This document shows, piece after piece, positions 6,979 through 9,359 of a DNA stretch of 9,359 nucleotides. Location of the stretch: positions 1 to 9,359 of the forward strand of contig CALJKQ010000129.1 in the NCBI GenBank assembly GCA_937973565.1, read 5' to 3'. The stretch is from an uncultured Saprospiraceae bacterium. Its GTDB lineage: Bacteria; Bacteroidota; Bacteroidia; Chitinophagales; Saprospiraceae. Within the stretch, counting starts at the first letter, position 1. Every line of letters starts with the position of its first letter. The translations under genes and the position numbers were made by a program. The notes under the pieces were generated by a model, which was given only the letters and a program-made list of their open reading frames with translations, was not told where the DNA came from and ran no database searches.

Positions 6979-8415
6979 TTGAAAAAAGAGTTTGCATATA
7001 ATATTTTTTTCCTCCTGGTCATCAACCTTCTGATCAAGCCATTTTACATTTTTGGCATCGAAACAAAGGTACAAAACATCACCGGGCCGGAATCGTATGG
7101 ACTGTATTTCAGTTTATTTGGTTTGGTATTTTTGCACCAGTTTATCAACGATCCGGGCATACAAAACTACAATACCATATTTGTAGCTCAGAACAGGGAG
7201 CAGTTTGCATTTCACTTCCCAAGATTAATGGGAATGAAGTATGTTTTGTTGATGCTGCTGTTAATTTCCTCCGTGCTGATGGCCCTGATCATAGGTCACC
7301 GTGGAATTTCAATTTTGTACCTGGTGGGCATAGCTGTGACGCTTTGGCTGAGTACGCTCTTTGTTTTGTTTCGCTCTATGTTGTCTGGCATGGGCAGTTA
7401 TCGCATTGATACCTGGTTGAGTGCTATGGACAGGTTGCTGCTCATTATGGTTTTGGGCAGTATTTTTATGGCAGGCTTTCATTTTGACATCAGCACTTTT
7501 ATATGGGTTCAGGTGGTGTGCTACACAGCCTGCGTTCTTTGGGCCGGTTATTATTTAAGAAAATACGGAGCTTCCTTCAAAGTCCAATTGGATTGGAATT
7601 ACAGCATCAAATTTTTGATCTCCTGTTTGCCTTATGCCATTATTATATTATTGACGGCGGTGATTATGCGGGCAGATGGGGTCTTGATCGAAAGGTTATT
7701 GCCGGATGGCAAATACCAGGCCGGGGTATACAGTGCAGGATATCGTTTTCTGGATGCCGCCAATATGTTTGGATATATTTTTGCTGCGCTTTTATTACCC
7801 ATGTTCTCAAGGTTGCTCGCAGAGAATGAAGACACACAGGAAGTTTTCAGTGTTGCTTTCAGGATTCTTTTTGTCATGAGCCTGATGATAGGGGGAGGAT
7901 TTTATTTTTATGCCAAGGAAGTCTTTGACGTTTTTTATGGCGATGTGTATGCGGCCGGTATACCCAGTATGCGATTGTTGATATTGGCTGTAATTCCTGC
8001 AGCCATTTCCAATGTATTTGGCCCTCTCATTTTGGCTTCTCGCAAAATAAATCAATATAACTTGCTTTATCTGAGTGCTGTGGTCATATATTTTGCCGGT
8101 AACCTGGTATTTATACCCCGATATGGCATCATTGCATCGGCTGCAGTGGCAGTCATCACCTGGACCTATATTTTGCTGGGCATGGTAGCCATTTGCGCTA
8201 AAAATAATCTGATCAAAAGCGATGTTTCCATTCTGGTGAAAAGCATCCTGGCCATGGTCATCTTATATGGCATTTTTTCGGTGTTTGAACTTTGGGTTGA
8301 TCTGAACTGGCTGATCGAATTGGCGCTGATCGGAGTCATTGTGGTAGCGGCGTTGTTGCTCAGTAAATACATCGACCTTAGAGAAATCATGCGGGCAGTG
8401 AGAGGAAAAGAATAA
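6979..8415 (+). CDS. Wzx-type polysaccharide (O-antigen/teichoic-acid-like) flippase, MOP superfamily
   Basis: This inner-membrane protein of 478 residues probably flips lipid-linked saccharide units for surface polysaccharide assembly. About 14 hydrophobic helices can be counted, starting with FFLLVINLLIKPFYIFGIET and ending with LALIGVIVVAALLLSKYI, which is the usual number for MOP-superfamily exporters. Family-like segments include GPESYGLYFSLFGLVFLHQF near the N-terminus, RADGVLIERLLPD after the seventh helix, GVYSAGYRFLDAANMFGYIF and FIPRYGIIASA. The frame is open from a TTG at 6940, but that codon overlaps the start of the divergent exonuclease gene and adds 13 residues unlike the family. 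The TTG at 6979 gives an N-terminus starting LKKEFAYNIFF, as expected, and lies just after a TACTTTTG promoter box. No ATG is available nearby. No glycosyltransferase or polymerase gene lies next to it in the window, so the polysaccharide pathway is unknown. Confidence 0.88.
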   Translation: MKKEFAYNIFFLLVINLLIKPFYIFGIETKVQNITGPESYGLYFSLFGLVFLHQFINDPGIQNYNTIFVAQNREQFAFHFPRLMGMKYVLLMLLLISSVLMALIIGHRGISILYLVGIAVTLWLSTLFVLFRSMLSGMGSYRIDTWLSAMDRLLLIMVLGSIFMAGFHFDISTFIWVQVVCYTACVLWAGYYLRKYGASFKVQLDWNYSIKFLISCLPYAIIILLTAVIMRADGVLIERLLPDGKYQAGVYSAGYRFLDAANMFGYIFAALLLPMFSRLLAENEDTQEVFSVAFRILFVMSLMIGGGFYFYAKEVFDVFYGDVYAAGIPSMRLLILAVIPAAISNVFGPLILASRKINQYNLLYLSAVVIYFAGNLVFIPRYGIIASAAVAVITWTYILLGMVAICAKNNLIKSDVSILVKSILAMVILYGIFSVFELWVDLNWLIELALIGVIVVAALLLSKYIDLREIMRAVRGKE

Positions 8416-8462
8416 GGTTGTTGTGGGCAAAATGCATGCCCTGCTTGCGAAGAAGTACAACC
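8416..8462 (-). terminator. Nested inverted repeat between convergent genes, possible terminator
   Basis: GGTTGT (8416-8421) pairs with ACAACC (8457-8462), and inside it GGGCA (8425-8429) pairs with TGCCC (8437-8441) across a 7-base loop. Read on the minus strand the structure is followed by TTATTCTTTT (8415-8406), a weak U-rich tract, so it could end transcription of the surface-protein gene. On the plus strand no T-tract follows. Stems are short and support is modest. Confidence 0.3.
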
Positions 8463-8486
8463 ATTTCATAAATGAGAAACTAAGTA

Positions 8487-9359
8487 TTAATTGCCGGGCT
8501 GAACCTCATTTTGGTTGTTCAGCGTACCTATAAAAGTGCCGGTACCTTTGTAAATCCCGGTATTGGTAAAAGAAGGGCAAGTGACCGAAGCATTATTCCA
8601 TAAGATGCCGGTGCTGTTGTTGTTGATGTTGCCTGTAACCTCCAGATTGTTCTGAATCCATTTCAGGTATTTGCCATTGGCAATGCTAACCTGGTTTAAC
8701 TTACAATCGAAGCCATCGGCATTTATAACCACGGACTTTGGCCCTATTGTAACAGAAGTTTCATCTACATCTTTCAGCAGGATTACTTCGTCTCCATCAT
8801 TGACAACGGCATTCACTGCATCCTGCAAAGTATTGTAATTAACCCCGTTAACTTTAGCTGCCTTATCTTCTACAGATATGCCATAGACAACCATGGGTAT
8901 GCCTTTGACCTGGGGGTTGGAGCCACCAGTATTCAATTCAGTTGCTTGTATCCAGACAGCATTGTACTGGTAGCCATTGCCGGTACTGATGTGGGTGGTG
9001 CCGATCGTGCGGGGAGGTGTAAATGGTCCTGCTGCCAGGCTACCACCTGCCATGTATTCAATCCAATAGGTTCCTGAACTGAGTTCCAGGCCTGGGGTGT
9101 TTACCGATGAAATCATTACCGGCCGGGTTGTGTTAGTCAAAGTAGCAGGCGTTGCCCTGTAAATACCCGAAAACCCTGTGTGGTTGAGCCTGTTGGTGGA
9201 CAGGTCACCAAATTTTACATTTGTACTGCCCGGCGTGCTTCCTTTTGTGATCTGCATTCGCAGGTCATTGATCGTAGAGGTAGTGGTGGAACCTGTTTGA
9301 TACAAAAAAACTTCAATGGAATCAATCAACCACTTTTCACCTGGAGGGATTACGATGTC
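8487..9359 (-). CDS. Secreted/surface protein, C-terminal 290 residues: uncharacterised beta-sandwich domain plus beta-helix-like segment (partial, start beyond right edge)
   Basis: The minus-strand frame is open at the window edge and ends in TAA at 8489-8487. The TTG at 9329 is an internal codon, because upstream sequence in frame (IVIPPGEKWLIDSIEVFLYQ) is clearly protein and matches the usual start of this domain. Window residues 1-163 resemble a beta-rich domain common in secreted Bacteroidota proteins (IPPGEKW..DSIEVF, TNRLNHTGFSGIYR, LSSGTYWIEYMAGG, FTPPRTIGT). Residues 170-200 (VNGVNYNTLQDAVNAVVNDG, EVILLKDV) look like the entry of a parallel beta-helix. Residues 201-290 are Asn/Gly/Thr-rich helix-like repeats ending GTFIGTLNNQNEVQPGN. 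In related surface proteins a GT(F)xGxLxN...xxPGxSPG stretch normally leads into further repeats and a sorting tail. Here the protein stops at PGN with no T9SS tail, so it may be truncated. Function is unknown; an adhesin-like or glycan-associated role is possible. It converges on the flippase gene with 71 bp between them. Confidence 0.75.
   Translation of the reverse strand, partial: DIVIPPGEKWLIDSIEVFLYQTGSTTTSTINDLRMQITKGSTPGSTNVKFGDLSTNRLNHTGFSGIYRATPATLTNTTRPVMISSVNTPGLELSSGTYWIEYMAGGSLAAGPFTPPRTIGTTHISTGNGYQYNAVWIQATELNTGGSNPQVKGIPMVVYGISVEDKAAKVNGVNYNTLQDAVNAVVNDGDEVILLKDVDETSVTIGPKSVVINADGFDCKLNQVSIANGKYLKWIQNNLEVTGNINNNSTGILWNNASVTCPSFTNTGIYKGTGTFIGTLNNQNEVQPGN

Noticed and set aside
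9327..9329. TTG at 9329 as the start of the right-edge surface protein.
   Set aside because: The frame continues open to the window edge, and the ten upstream residues match the domain's usual beginning, so this codon is internal.

Overview
The window reads as chromosomal DNA from a member of the Bacteroidota, most likely a Saprospiria-type bacterium (Lewinella or Haliscomenobacter relatives). Three things support this. There is a SusC/RagA TonB-dependent transporter with its plug-domain signature, a secreted protein with a type IX secretion (T9SS) sorting tail, and several TAnnTTTG promoter elements of the kind used by Bacteroidota sigma factors in place of E. coli-like boxes. The genus is an inference from family resemblance, not from a search.

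Layout. Positions 1-729 (minus) hold the first 243 codons of a SusC-like outer-membrane transporter. Positions 842-2881 (minus), directly upstream in the same orientation, encode a 679-residue secreted protein made only of binding-type modules: two near-identical tandem beta-sandwich domains, two E-set/CBM-like domains with a Cys motif after each, and a T9SS tail. Positions 2882-3022 form a short divergent promoter region with helically phased direct repeats. Positions 3023-5968 (plus) encode a 981-residue membrane-spanning regulator: an extracytoplasmic double seven-bladed propeller, a Y_Y_Y domain, a membrane helix, a coiled coil and a LuxR-type HTH. Positions 5965-6945 (minus) encode a DNA-ligase-associated MBL/beta-CASP exonuclease whose stop codon overlaps that of the regulator. 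Positions 6979-8415 (plus) encode a 14-helix Wzx-type polysaccharide flippase transcribed divergently from the exonuclease. Positions 8487-9359 (minus) hold the C-terminal part of a secreted surface protein with a beta-helix-like end and no sorting tail.

How the genes work together. The left half looks like the regulatory end of a polysaccharide (or other polymer) utilisation locus. The membrane regulator would sense an oligosaccharide-like ligand in the periplasm through its propellers and act directly on DNA through its own HTH, with no kinase or receiver. The divergent operon would then supply a surface binding protein followed by the SusC importer, with SusD and hydrolases expected beyond the left edge. 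The phased ACTACGGCA repeats between the two promoters are the best candidate binding sites. The right half is not obviously linked to this locus: a DNA-repair nuclease separated from its usual ligase and helicase partners, a lone flippase, and an apparently shortened surface protein.

No rRNA, tRNA, CRISPR array, insertion sequence or phage gene was recognised, and no stretch over 300 bases lacks a gene. The most system-like feature is the one-component propeller/LuxR regulator with its divergent, repeat-bearing promoter region. Its domain families are known, but the specific regulatory circuit is a hypothesis.
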